Below are positions 17,244 to 25,140 of a stretch of 64,000 bases of DNA, in pieces. The position numbers and the translations under genes were made by a program. Origin of the DNA: Pelomonas caseinilytica (GTDB lineage Bacteria; Pseudomonadota; Gammaproteobacteria; Burkholderiales; Burkholderiaceae_C); the NCBI RefSeq assembly GCF_021353235.1, contig NZ_JAJTWT010000003.1, forward strand, positions 248,001-312,000, written 5' to 3'. The notes under the pieces were generated by a model. The model saw only the letters and a program-made list of their open reading frames with translations. It was not told the origin of the DNA and searched no databases. Position 1 is the first letter of the stretch. Every line of letters begins with the position of its first letter.

Positions 17244-18506
17244 CTAGGCGGGTCGTCGCGCGGGCCGGACAGCGCTGCCGCGCAGCTGCCAGATCAGCGC
17301 CGCGACGATGAGGGTCGTGCCGATGAGCACGTTGCCCACCCACGGGAAGTGCTCGATGCGGCCGTCGGCGCCGATGCGCACGAGGTGGCCCGCCACCAGC
17401 GAGGCCACGCCGCCGGCGAGCTGCTGCAAGGCCGAGTTGATGGCGTTGAAGGCACCGCGCTGCTCCGCCGCCGGGATGCCGGCCACCAGCGCCTGCCAGG
17501 GCACCATGCGCGAGAAGATGCCGGCGAACAGCACGACGTTGATGACCACCAGGGTCAGCAGCGACGAGGGGCCGAGCCGGGTGTAGATGGACACCATGGC
17601 GATGGTGATGGCGCTGCCGGTGTAGAAGACCGGCAGCGGCCCGAAACGGTCGCTCAGCCGCCCCACCAGCGGCGCGACGAAGAGGGTGCTGATGCCGGTG
17701 ACGAGGTAGACGATGGGCAGGTGCTCCAGGTCGATGCCGACGTTGCGGACCGAGAAGGCGCTGGCGAAGGGCATGATCATGAAGCCGCCGGTGGTCAGCA
17801 GCGCCGTGATGGCGAAGGCCAGCAGGTGGCGGCGGTTGGCGACGGTGTGCAGCAGGTGCCAGAAGGCATTGCGGTCGCGGGGCAGGGCGAGGTGGGCGTC
17901 CACCGGCTTCATGCGCCAGGCGATCAGCAGGCCGCCGACGACGCCGAAGCCCGCCAGCGCCAGGAAGGGCCCGTGCCAGTTCCAGTGCGTGGCCAGGAAG
18001 AGGCCGAAGGGCAGACCCAGCACCTGGCTGGCCGCGAAGCCGCCCTGCAGCAGGCCCATGACGCGCCCGCGCAGCGCGGGCTCGAAGAGGTCGGCCGTGA
18101 TGGCCATGACGATGGAGCCGATGACGCCGCCGAACAGCCCCGTCACGATGCGCGCCGCCAGCAGCGACTCGAAGCTGCCCGCCAGGCCGCACCAGAGCGT
18201 GCCGAGCAGGAAGCCGGCGTAGAAGAAGAGCAGCAGCTTCTTGCGGTCGAAGCGGTCGGCGAAGCCTGCGGTGAGCAGGCCGGAGACGCCGGCGCTGAAG
18301 GCGTAGGCCGAGACGACGAGGCCGAACTGCCGGGCCGTCATGTCCAGGGCCGGCATGATCATCGCGCCCAGCGGCGACATGATCATGAAGTCGAGGATGA
18401 CGGCGAACTGCAGCAGCGTGAGCAGGCCCGTCGCGAAGCGCTGGTAGTGCGTGAAGCCGGGCGGCGGCGGTGCGGCGGGAGTCAGTGTGGACGTGGCGTC
18501 AGGCAT
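17244..18506 (-). CDS. MFS transporter (AraJ/sugar-efflux or drug-efflux type)
   Basis: The 420-residue protein has the 12-helix major facilitator pattern with the loop 2-3 motif GFADRFDRKKLL, a related GRLSDRFGPLPV in the second half, and GLFGGVIGSIVMAITADLFEP in helix 5. It most resembles the DHA1-type exporters annotated AraJ or similar. Substrate unknown. The start ATG at 18506 is chosen over an upstream in-frame candidate because MPDATSTL leads directly into the first helix. It ends 77 bp before the TonB receptor start and may be transcribed separately from it. A divergent gene begins at 18689. Confidence 0.85.
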   Translation of the reverse strand: MPDATSTLTPAAPPPPGFTHYQRFATGLLTLLQFAVILDFMIMSPLGAMIMPALDMTARQFGLVVSAYAFSAGVSGLLTAGFADRFDRKKLLLFFYAGFLLGTLWCGLAGSFESLLAARIVTGLFGGVIGSIVMAITADLFEPALRGRVMGLLQGGFAASQVLGLPFGLFLATHWNWHGPFLALAGFGVVGGLLIAWRMKPVDAHLALPRDRNAFWHLLHTVANRRHLLAFAITALLTTGGFMIMPFASAFSVRNVGIDLEHLPIVYLVTGISTLFVAPLVGRLSDRFGPLPVFYTGSAITIAMVSIYTRLGPSSLLTLVVINVVLFAGIFSRMVPWQALVAGIPAAEQRGAFNAINSALQQLAGGVASLVAGHLVRIGADGRIEHFPWVGNVLIGTTLIVAALIWQLRGSAVRPARRPA

Positions 18507-18688
18507 GGGCGGACGTGGGTAGCAGGTGCGGGGCGGAAGTGTCGGCCAGGCGGCGTCCAGTCTTGGCAGCAGGCCGCCGCGCCGTCGCATGGGCGTCGTC
18601 CTACGCCGTGTCGCGCCGGCTGCTCACAAGCGGCTGGCAGCGACGGGGTGAGAGTCGAGCCAGCCCCCAGCTCGTGCGGAGACGCGCC

Positions 18689-19153
18689 ATGAACGCGACG
18701 GAATGCCTGCCCGGGGCGGCCCCCGCCCAGCGGCCGGCCGCTGACATGTTGATCTGCGTGGTCGGCACCTCCGAGGTGCTGGAGCGCCACCAGGAGCAGC
18801 TCGCGCAGCTGGCGGCCAGCGGCGCCGACGTGCTGCGCTGGCGCCTGGACGACGAGTTCGGCGAGCCGCCGCCGGCGGCGGACTGGGCCGACGGCCTCGT
18901 CGTGCTGAATTCCGACGTCTGGGCGGCGCCCACCGGCTGCGCCCGGCTGCAAGCCCTGCTGAAGATGGCCTGGCGCTGCGGTCGCACGGTGGCCCTGTGC
19001 GGCGACGCGGTGAACTCGCTCAGCGCCCTGGGCTTCCCGGCGGACGTGCCGGCCGAGGCGGAGGGCCTCTTCCTCTGCCCCGAAGGCCCTTGCGCCGAGA
19101 CGTTCAGCGAGTTCCTCGACGCCATCCACGACCAACCCCACAGGCGCCGCTGA
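18689..19153 (+). CDS. Small DJ-1/PfpI-like protein resembling the catalase C-terminal domain
   Basis: The 154-residue protein is not firmly recognised. Its layout resembles the flavodoxin-like DJ-1/PfpI domain found at the C-terminus of large-subunit catalases: an opening strand ADMLICVVGT, a central ADGLVVLNSD, then MAWRCGRTVALCGDAVNSL and a final FSEFLDAIHD before a basic tail. In catalases this domain ends similarly with a His-rich tail. Here it stands alone, divergent from the MFS gene (182-bp gap) and convergent with asmA (9-bp gap). The conserved nucleophile Cys of true DJ-1 enzymes is not clearly in place (Cys within ALCGDAV is a candidate). Function unknown. Confidence 0.5.
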   Translation: MNATECLPGAAPAQRPAADMLICVVGTSEVLERHQEQLAQLAASGADVLRWRLDDEFGEPPPAADWADGLVVLNSDVWAAPTGCARLQALLKMAWRCGRTVALCGDAVNSLSALGFPADVPAEAEGLFLCPEGPCAETFSEFLDAIHDQPHRRR

Positions 19154-19162
19154 CTGGCGCGG

Positions 19163-21055
19163 TTAGCGCTTGGCCTCGTCGGGGCCGCGGGGTGGCAGGC
19201 TGCAATCCACCGGCGGCAGGTCCTCGCCGGGGTCGACGAAGGCCAGCAGTGCGGCCGGGGGCGTCAGCGCCCCGAGGGCCAGCGCGGCGATGCCGCGCCC
19301 AGCCAGGCGCCTGCCTTCCAGGGCGAAGCGCGGGTCGGCCAGCGTGCCCTGCAGCCGCACCGGCGCGCGCAGCGTCAGCGGCGAGAAGTCCTTGGGCTTG
19401 GCGACGAGGCGCAGGTCCAGGCTCTCGTCGGCGAGGTTGACGCGGCCATCGAGGTCGATGCGGCTGTCGCGGTTGTCGAGCAGGGCGGTGCGCGGGCGCA
19501 GCACGCCTTGGACGAAGCGGCCGTCCAGCCGCGCGCAGTTGAGCTTGAGGTTGTCGTCGCCCTTGATGAGCATGCCCAGGCCCTGGGCCACGTCCAGGCC
19601 CATGGCCTCGGTCAGCAGATGCGACAGGCTGCCGTTCTCCACCCGCAGCCGCACGGGACCGTCGAGGTGACCGAGCAGCTCGGCGGTGCTGCGGCCGCGG
19701 CCCTGCACGTCGAGGTCGGCACGCAGCCGGCCGGTCAGCGGGCTGGCGGCGAGGCCGCGCACCTGGGGTTTGAACCACTGCTCGATGGCCATGCCGGCGA
19801 CGCCCAGGCGCGCCTGCCACAAGGGCGGCGCGGCGCGGGCGTCCAGCTTCACGTCGCCAGCCACCTCGCCGCCGGCGATGCCGGCGTTGATGTGGGTGAG
19901 GTTGAGCACGCCGCCTTCCAGCACCAGGCTGGCATTGACGGGCGACAGCGGCGCCAGGCTGGCCGCGCCGAGGTCGAGCTGGCTCAGCGCGATGCCGACG
20001 TGGGCGTCCATGGCATTGAGCGAGGGGATGTCGATGGGCCGGTCGGGCAGGAGCCGGCCGGGGCGGCTGGGGGGCGTGTCGGTGCCCACGACCGGGCCGA
20101 GGTCGGCCAGGCGCAGCGGGCCGCCGCGCAGCACGCCGCTGAGGTTGGCGCGCGCCGGCCGGGTGTCGAAGGCGAAGTCGCCGCCGAGGCGGCTGCGGCC
20201 GATGCGGGCGCGCACGTCGTCCAGCTGCCACACGCCCGAGGCGTGGCGCAGCCGACCGGCCAGGTCGAAGGGTGGCGTGTGGGGCAGGGTGACGCCGAAG
20301 GGGCGGCCGACGGCGGCCAGCGAACTGCCCCGCACCTGCAGCTGGCCGTCCAGCGCCCGCGCGTCCAGCAGCGAGGCCGCCGTGCCCTGGAAGGACAGGT
20401 GCTGCGGGCCCTGGCTGAGTTCGACGTGCAACTGCACCGGCGGCGCGCCGCCCTCGGGCGGCGAGAGCAGGGCCAGGCCGGCGCTGGCCTGGGCATCGAG
20501 GGCCAGCACCTGGCCGCGCAGCCGGCCCTTGAGTTCGGCCTGCCAGTGGCCGTCGGCCTGGGTGGCGAAGCGGGCGTCGCCGGCCAGCTGCAGCGGGGCG
20601 TCATCCAGATGGGCACTGCCCTGGCGGATGACGAGGTGGTCGATCTGCGGCACGGGCGTCGGCTGGTGTTGGCCGCCGGCGGGCTGCAGCGGCCAGGGCG
20701 TGCGGCCGGCGGCGTCGCGCAGCCAGTTCAGCCAGAGCGTGTCTGCCTGCACCAGGCGCAGCCGCAGCGGCGCGCCGTGGCGCCAGTCCCAGATGTCGCC
20801 CCAATGCCAGTCCAGCCGCACGGCCCGGGCCTCGGCCAGCGGCTGGCCCTGGGGCGCCTGCACGGTGAGGCGGGGCGCCTCCAGCCGGGGCCTGAACAGC
20901 AGATGCAGGCGCGAGCCATCGTCCACCGCCAGGCCGAAGCCGCTGCGCGCGGCCAGCCATGGCGCCAGCCCGGGCCAGCCGGCGAAGTCGAGCGCCGCCA
21001 CCACGGCGAGGCTGCCCAGCACGATGGCACCGGTAAGGAGGACCACGCGTTTCAT
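19163..21055 (-). CDS. AsmA-family envelope protein
   Basis: The 630-residue protein has one N-terminal membrane anchor (VVLLTGAIVLGSLAVVAALDF) and a long periplasmic beta-rich region, with the AsmA C-terminal features ITGRLRADLDVQGRG-like ASPLTGRLRADLDVQGRG, VENGSLSHLLTEAMGLDVAQ, LNCARLDGRFVQGVL and DGRVNLADESLDLRL. AsmA-like proteins are bridge-type lipid carriers or outer-membrane homeostasis factors (family knowledge). It has its own upstream region shared with the divergent BON lipoprotein gene. Confidence 0.85.
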   Translation of the reverse strand: MKRVVLLTGAIVLGSLAVVAALDFAGWPGLAPWLAARSGFGLAVDDGSRLHLLFRPRLEAPRLTVQAPQGQPLAEARAVRLDWHWGDIWDWRHGAPLRLRLVQADTLWLNWLRDAAGRTPWPLQPAGGQHQPTPVPQIDHLVIRQGSAHLDDAPLQLAGDARFATQADGHWQAELKGRLRGQVLALDAQASAGLALLSPPEGGAPPVQLHVELSQGPQHLSFQGTAASLLDARALDGQLQVRGSSLAAVGRPFGVTLPHTPPFDLAGRLRHASGVWQLDDVRARIGRSRLGGDFAFDTRPARANLSGVLRGGPLRLADLGPVVGTDTPPSRPGRLLPDRPIDIPSLNAMDAHVGIALSQLDLGAASLAPLSPVNASLVLEGGVLNLTHINAGIAGGEVAGDVKLDARAAPPLWQARLGVAGMAIEQWFKPQVRGLAASPLTGRLRADLDVQGRGRSTAELLGHLDGPVRLRVENGSLSHLLTEAMGLDVAQGLGMLIKGDDNLKLNCARLDGRFVQGVLRPRTALLDNRDSRIDLDGRVNLADESLDLRLVAKPKDFSPLTLRAPVRLQGTLADPRFALEGRRLAGRGIAALALGALTPPAALLAFVDPGEDLPPVDCSLPPRGPDEAKR

Positions 21056-21147
21056 GCCGCGATGCTGGTGGCCGCCTTCGCGGGCCCGCGTGGGACGCCC
21101 GCGGGCGCGCGTGTAGGACGGAACCGGTCGGCCTGCACGGGCGGCGC

Positions 21148-21169
21148 CCTGTCGGTCCGGTCCGACAGG
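21148..21169. promoter_or_regulatory. Perfect 8-bp inverted repeat in the asmA/BON divergent region
   Basis: CCTGTCGG and CCGACAGG are exact reverse complements around a 6-bp centre. The repeat sits about 92 bp upstream of asmA and 95 bp upstream of the BON lipoprotein gene, where both promoters must lie, so an operator is plausible. No bound regulator is known. Confidence 0.35.
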
Positions 21170-21264
21170 CGATTGGCGCCTGGGCTTAAGCCGCCCGCCC
21201 CGGCCGGCGCCGAAAGTGGAGACACCGGCCGCTGCACGGCCTCATCGATTGGAAAGGACGCCCT

Positions 21265-21720
21265 ATGAAACAGCCGACCCTCGCCCCCCGACTGCCTCTG
21301 CTGGCCGCCCTGGCCGTGGCCACGGCGCTGACCGCCTGCGGCAGGCAGCATGACGATGAACTGACCGCCGGCCAGAAGCTGGACAACGCCGTCGCCGACG
21401 CCAAGCAGGCCGCCCGCGACACCAAGAAGGACGCCCAGCAGGCCATGAACGATGCCGAGATGTCGGCCTCGCGCGCCGCCGACACGACGGCCCGCGTGTC
21501 CACGGACATGGCCATTACCGCCAAGGTCAACGCCGCCCTGGTGGCGGACGACAAGCTCAAGGCCACGCAGATCAACGTGGACACGCGCGAAGGCCAGGTC
21601 ACGCTGACCGGCAAGGCGCCCGACAGCCAGTCCCGCGAGCGCGCGAGCACGCTGGCCTCGGCGGTGGATGGCGTCAAGCAGGTCAACAACCAGCTCATCG
21701 TCGACAACAAGAACAGTTGA
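21265..21720 (+). CDS. BON-domain lipoprotein (OsmY-like)
   Basis: The 151-residue protein begins with a lipoprotein signal (lipobox LTAC, Cys25), then an Ala/Lys/Asp-rich helical linker at about 33-80 (DAKQAARDTKKDAQQAM), and one BON domain (ITAKVNAALVADDKLKATQI through VDGVKQVNNQLIV). BON domains bind phospholipid surfaces and are common in osmotic-stress proteins such as OsmY. AAAGGA lies upstream of the ATG. A strong hairpin terminator follows 14 bp after the stop, so the gene is a single-gene transcript. Confidence 0.88.
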   Translation: MKQPTLAPRLPLLAALAVATALTACGRQHDDELTAGQKLDNAVADAKQAARDTKKDAQQAMNDAEMSASRAADTTARVSTDMAITAKVNAALVADDKLKATQINVDTREGQVTLTGKAPDSQSRERASTLASAVDGVKQVNNQLIVDNKNS

Positions 21721-21734
21721 GCCTGGCTTCTCCG

Positions 21735-21772
21735 CCAGGAAAGGCGCCCCTGCGTGGGCGCCTTTTTCCTGG
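21735..21772. terminator. Intrinsic terminator after the BON lipoprotein gene
   Basis: Stem AGGCGCCC (21742-21749) and GGGCGCCT (21756-21763) with a 6-base loop is followed by a T-run. The flanks extend the pairing (CCAGGAA with TTCCTGG), and A's precede the left arm, so it could also stop transcription from the other strand. Confidence 0.85.
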
Positions 21773-21781
21773 GTGAATTCC

Positions 21782-21795
21782 CGACCGTTCGGTCG
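21782..21795. promoter_or_regulatory. TetR-type operator-like palindrome upstream of livH
   Basis: CGACCGTTCGGTCG has perfect 6-bp arms around TT. CGACCG-type palindromes are typical operators of TetR-family repressors (family knowledge). It lies 44 bp upstream of the livH start and just after the BON terminator, in the likely promoter. No tetR gene is in the window. Confidence 0.45.
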
Positions 21796-21839
21796 ATGTA
21801 TCGCCGATACCATGGGCGCGCCTTTCACTGCGCGCCGCC

Positions 21840-22877
21840 ATGGATCTCACGATTGCCGCCATCCTCGGTCTCGACGGCCTGACCAACGGGGCCATCTACG
21901 CCCTCGTCGCCCTGGCCCTGGTCCTGGTCTTCTCGGTCACCCGCGTCATCTTCATTCCCCAGGGCGAGTTCGTCGCCTTCGGCGCGCTGACGCTGGCCTC
22001 GCTGCAGGCGGGCAAGGTGCCGGGCACGGTGTGGCTGCTGCTGATGATGGCGGTGGCGGCGGCGGTGCTGGACCTGGCCCAGGGCCTGCGTGAGCATTGG
22101 CATGCGGCACGGCTGGCGCAGCGGCTGCTTGCGACGCTGGGGTTCCCGCTCGCGGCCTCGGGGCTCACGCACTGGCTGGCGCCCCAGCAGCCCTCGCTGC
22201 TCGTGCAGGTCGCGCTGACACTGGCGGTGGTCACGGCCATGGGCCCGCTGCTCTACCGCCTGGCCTACCGCGCCCTGTCGTCGGCCAGCGTGCTGACCCT
22301 GCTCATCGTCTCGGTGGGGGTGCACTTCGCGCTGACCGGCGTCGGCCTGGTCTTCTTCGGCGCCGAGGGCTATCGCACGCCGGCCTTCTGGGATGCGCGT
22401 TTCGACCTCGGCCCACTGTCGCTGACCGGGCAGACGTTGATCATCTTCGGCGCCTCCGTCGCGTTGCTCGTGGCCATGGCGGTGTTCTTCGAGCGCACGC
22501 TGACCGGCAAGGCGCTGCGGGCCACCTCGGTCAACCGCACGGGCGCCCGGCTCATGGGCATCTCGGGGGACGCGGCGGGGGCCCTGAGCTTCACGATGGC
22601 AGCCTTCATCGGCGCGCTGTCGGGCCTGCTGATCTCGCCATCGACCACCATCTACTACGACACCGGCTTCCTCATCGGCCTCAAGGGCTTCGTGGCCGCG
22701 GTGTTCGGTGGCCTGGCCAGCTTCCCCATGGCCCTGGCCGGCGCCGTCGGCGTGGGCCTCATCGAGAGCTTCGGCTCGTTCTGGGCCAGCGCCTTCAAGG
22801 AGGTCATCGTCTTCACGGTCATCCTGCCGGTGCTGCTGTGGCGGTCCTTCGTGGACCCGCACCACGAGGAGCACTGA
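21840..22877 (+). CDS. livH: Branched-chain amino acid-type ABC transporter permease LivH
   Basis: The 345-residue membrane protein has the LivH pattern: an early [52 protein letters not shown] (the ATPase-contact loop) and a C-terminal [20 protein letters not shown]. It is slightly longer than the E. coli protein because of an extra loop at about residues 70-125. It pairs with the LivM half of the next transporter gene. The stop TGA is followed at once by TTG, the likely start of the inserted GxxExxY gene. Substrate may be an amino acid, urea or an aromatic acid; no binding protein is present to decide. Confidence 0.9.
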   Translation: MDLTIAAILGLDGLTNGAIYALVALALVLVFSVTRVIFIPQGEFVAFGALTLASLQAGKVPGTVWLLLMMAVAAAVLDLAQGLREHWHAARLAQRLLATLGFPLAASGLTHWLAPQQPSLLVQVALTLAVVTAMGPLLYRLAYRALSSASVLTLLIVSVGVHFALTGVGLVFFGAEGYRTPAFWDARFDLGPLSLTGQTLIIFGASVALLVAMAVFFERTLTGKALRATSVNRTGARLMGISGDAAGALSFTMAAFIGALSGLLISPSTTIYYDTGFLIGLKGFVAAVFGGLASFPMALAGAVGVGLIESFGSFWASAFKEVIVFTVILPVLLWRSFVDPHHEEH

Positions 22878-23285
22878 TTGGCATCCGCAGAACACAGCCA
22901 CAGAGGCACAGAGGCACAGAGGTATCGGGTCAGTGACGCGGTAATCGCGGCTGCCATCGAAGTTCACAAGGAATTGGGGCCGGGGCTGTTCGAGAGCGCG
23001 TACGAAGCGGCGATGGACATCGAGCTGAAATCCCGTGGCCTGGCCGTCGAGCGGCAACTGGAAGTGCCGATGACCTACAAGGGGCAGCCACTTGGTTCCA
23101 GCTACCGGGTCGATCTCGTCGTCGACCGAGAACTCGTCGTGGAACTCAAGGCGGTGGAGTGTCTGGCTCCCGTGCACACCGCGCAGGTGCTGACCTATCT
23201 GCGGCTGCTGAAGCTTCGGTCTGGCCTGCTGATCAACTTCAACCATGCGCAGTTGCGGCATGGTGTGAAAAGGATTGCGCTGTGA
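22878..23285 (+). CDS. GxxExxY-family protein (PDDEXK_3 candidate nuclease), N-terminus encoded by repeat arm
   Basis: The 135-residue frame belongs to the GxxExxY family (PF13366). The name motif is G36-L-F-E39-S-A-Y42. The PD-(D/E)XK-like residues are Asp79 (RVDLVV), Glu89 and Lys91 (ELK), with Gln103 downstream, so a nuclease fold is likely though no activity is established for the family as far as I know. There is no ATG: the only usable start before the conserved VSDAVIAAAIEVHKELGPG is TTG at 22878, touching the livH stop. Residues 5-16 (HSHRGTEAQRYR) are then encoded by the left repeat arm. Visibly less GC-rich than its neighbours. It splits the livH-livM operon and is bounded by the repeats at 22891 and 23325, so it looks like cargo of a mobile element. 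Confidence 0.8.
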   Translation: MASAEHSHRGTEAQRYRVSDAVIAAAIEVHKELGPGLFESAYEAAMDIELKSRGLAVERQLEVPMTYKGQPLGSSYRVDLVVDRELVVELKAVECLAPVHTAQVLTYLRLLKLRSGLLINFNHAQLRHGVKRIAL

Positions 23286-23325
23286 ACCCGCTGTCTCTGT
23301 GTCTCTGTGCCTCTGTGGCTGTGTT
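22891..23325 (+). mobile_element. Inverted-repeat-bounded element carrying the GxxExxY gene (full-length copy 3)
   Basis: Left arm 22891-22922 and right arm 23294-23325 are reverse complements with about two differences over 32 bp. Each starts AACACAGCCACAGAGG and continues in CACAGAG[G/A] octamers. The right arm begins 8 bp after the stop of the enclosed gene. The same arms, without cargo, form the two short repeats in the ara operon. The element enlarges the livH-livM spacing to 466 bp. No target-site duplication is obvious at the borders. The claim of mobility is inference from the repeated arms, cargo gene and position. Confidence 0.65.
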
Positions 23326-23343
23326 CAAAGTCGTCGCCTCGTC

Positions 23344-25140
23344 ATGAGTGTCATCAAGCGTCCCGCCGTTGCAGCAGTCGCCACGGCACTGATCCTGTTG
23401 TTCCCCTTCGCGCCCGTGCCCGACTTCTGGATCACCCAGCTCAACTACATCGGCCTGTTCTCGCTGGTCGTGCTGGGCCTGGTGCTGCTGACCGGCGTCG
23501 GCGGCCTCACGTCGTTCGGCCAGGCGGCCTTCGCCGGCGTCGGGGCTTACGCCACGGGTTACCTGACCACGGTGATGGGCCTGTCGCCCTGGCTCGGGCT
23601 GGCCGCAGGCCTGGCCATCACCCTGGTGCTGGCCCTGGTCATCGGGGCCCTGACGCTGCGCATGTCGGGCCACTACCTGCCGCTGGCCACCATCTGCTGG
23701 TGCCTGGCGCTGTACTACCTCGTCGGCAACCTCGAGTCGCTGGGCAAGTACGACGGGCTGCTCGGCCTGCCGGCCCTGACCCTGGGCGACTTCAGCTTCC
23801 AGAGCGAGCGGCGCATCTACCTGCTGATCTGGCTGGCCGCGCTGCTCGCGGCGCTGGCAGTGACGCGGCTGCTGGACTCCCGGCCGGGGCGCATCATGCG
23901 CGCCCTCAACACCAACCGCGGCGGCGGCTCCACCATGCCCGAGGCCATGGGCGCCTCCACCTTCCGCCACAAGCTCGTCATGTTCGTCATCGCCGCGCTG
24001 CTGGCCGCGGTGTCGGGCTGGCTCTACGCCCACATGCAGCGCAGCGTCAACCCGTCGCCCTTCGGCATCAAGTTCGGCATCGAATACCTCTTCATGGCGG
24101 TGCTGGGCGGCATCGGCACGGTCGGCGGCGCCTTTGCCGGCGCGGCCCTCGTCAAGCTGGCCGAAGACCAGCTCAAGGTCTGGCTGCCCGTCCTCTTCGG
24201 CGGTTCGGGCAACTACGAGATCATCGTCTTCGGGGTCGTGCTGGTGCTGGTGCTGCGCTTCGCGCCGGACGGCCTGTGGCCGCTGGCGTCGCGCATCCTG
24301 TCGCGCTGGCTGCCGGCACGCGCCGCCCGGTCCGTGGACGAAGCCGCGCCGCCGCTGGCCTCGCGTGAGCATCCGCAGCCCGGCGCGCCGCTGCTGGCCG
24401 TGCGCACCATCCGCAAGGCCTTCGGCGGCCTCATCGCCGTCAACGACATCAGCTTCGAGATCCGCGCCGGCGACATCGTCGGCCTCATCGGCCCCAATGG
24501 CGCCGGCAAGAGCACCACCTTCAACCTCGTCTCCGGCGTGTTGCCGCTGACCAGCGGCGAGGTGGAGCTGCTGGGCCAGCGCGTAGACGGCCGCGGCAGC
24601 CGCGAGATCGCGCGCGCCGGCCTGTCGCGCACCTTCCAGCACGTCAAGCTGGTGCCGGAGATGACGGTGCTCGACAACGTCGCCCTGGGCACCTATCTGC
24701 GCACGCGCAGCGGCACCGTTCGCGCCATGCTGCGCCTGGACAAGGCCGAGGAGGCCCAGGCGCGGGCCGAGGCGCTGCGCCAGCTGCGCCGCATCGGCCT
24801 GGCCGAGCAGGCGCACGAGCTGGCGGGCAACCTGGCCCTCGGCCCGCAGCGCCTCGTCGAGATCGCCCGCGCCCTGGCCAGCGACCCCTCGCTGCTGCTG
24901 CTGGACGAGCCTGCCGCCGGCCTGCGCCACAAGGAGAAGCAGGCGCTGGCCGAGGTGCTGAGGCAGCTCAAGGCCGAGGGCCTGTCGCTGCTGCTGGTGG
25001 AGCACGACATGGACTTCGTCATGAAGCTGACCGACCGCATCGTCGTCATGGAGTTCGGCCGCCACCTGATGGAGGGCACACCCGCCGAAGTGCAGGCCAG
25101 CCCCGCGGTGCGCGCGGCCTACCTGGGAGCCGAGGCATGA
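23344..25140 (+). CDS. Fused LivM permease - LivG ATPase
   Basis: The 598-residue protein joins two transporter subunits. Residues about 1-325 form a LivM permease (GGLTSFGQAAFAGVGAYATGY, MRALNTNRGGG, EYLFMAVLGGIGTVGGAFAGA). After a short linker rich in Ala, Arg and Pro (about 325-348) a LivG ATPase follows, with Walker A GPNGAGKST at 383-391, ARAGLSRTFQHVKLVPEMTV and LLLDEPAAGL. Such fusions occur in Burkholderiales. The ATG at 23344 begins 18 bp after the right arm of the inverted-repeat element. The last four bases overlap livF. Note that the LivM loop NRGGGSTMPEAMGAS is shorter or altered relative to the usual RENEIAAEAMGIN-type segment. Confidence 0.9.
   Translation: MSVIKRPAVAAVATALILLFPFAPVPDFWITQLNYIGLFSLVVLGLVLLTGVGGLTSFGQAAFAGVGAYATGYLTTVMGLSPWLGLAAGLAITLVLALVIGALTLRMSGHYLPLATICWCLALYYLVGNLESLGKYDGLLGLPALTLGDFSFQSERRIYLLIWLAALLAALAVTRLLDSRPGRIMRALNTNRGGGSTMPEAMGASTFRHKLVMFVIAALLAAVSGWLYAHMQRSVNPSPFGIKFGIEYLFMAVLGGIGTVGGAFAGAALVKLAEDQLKVWLPVLFGGSGNYEIIVFGVVLVLVLRFAPDGLWPLASRILSRWLPARAARSVDEAAPPLASREHPQPGAPLLAVRTIRKAFGGLIAVNDISFEIRAGDIVGLIGPNGAGKSTTFNLVSGVLPLTSGEVELLGQRVDGRGSREIARAGLSRTFQHVKLVPEMTVLDNVALGTYLRTRSGTVRAMLRLDKAEEAQARAEALRQLRRIGLAEQAHELAGNLALGPQRLVEIARALASDPSLLLLDEPAAGLRHKEKQALAEVLRQLKAEGLSLLLVEHDMDFVMKLTDRIVVMEFGRHLMEGTPAEVQASPAVRAAYLGAEA

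Noticed and set aside
22891..23325. CRISPR array from the octamer repeats
   Set aside because: The units are 8 bp, contiguous and without spacers; arms are inverted, not direct, and there are no cas genes.
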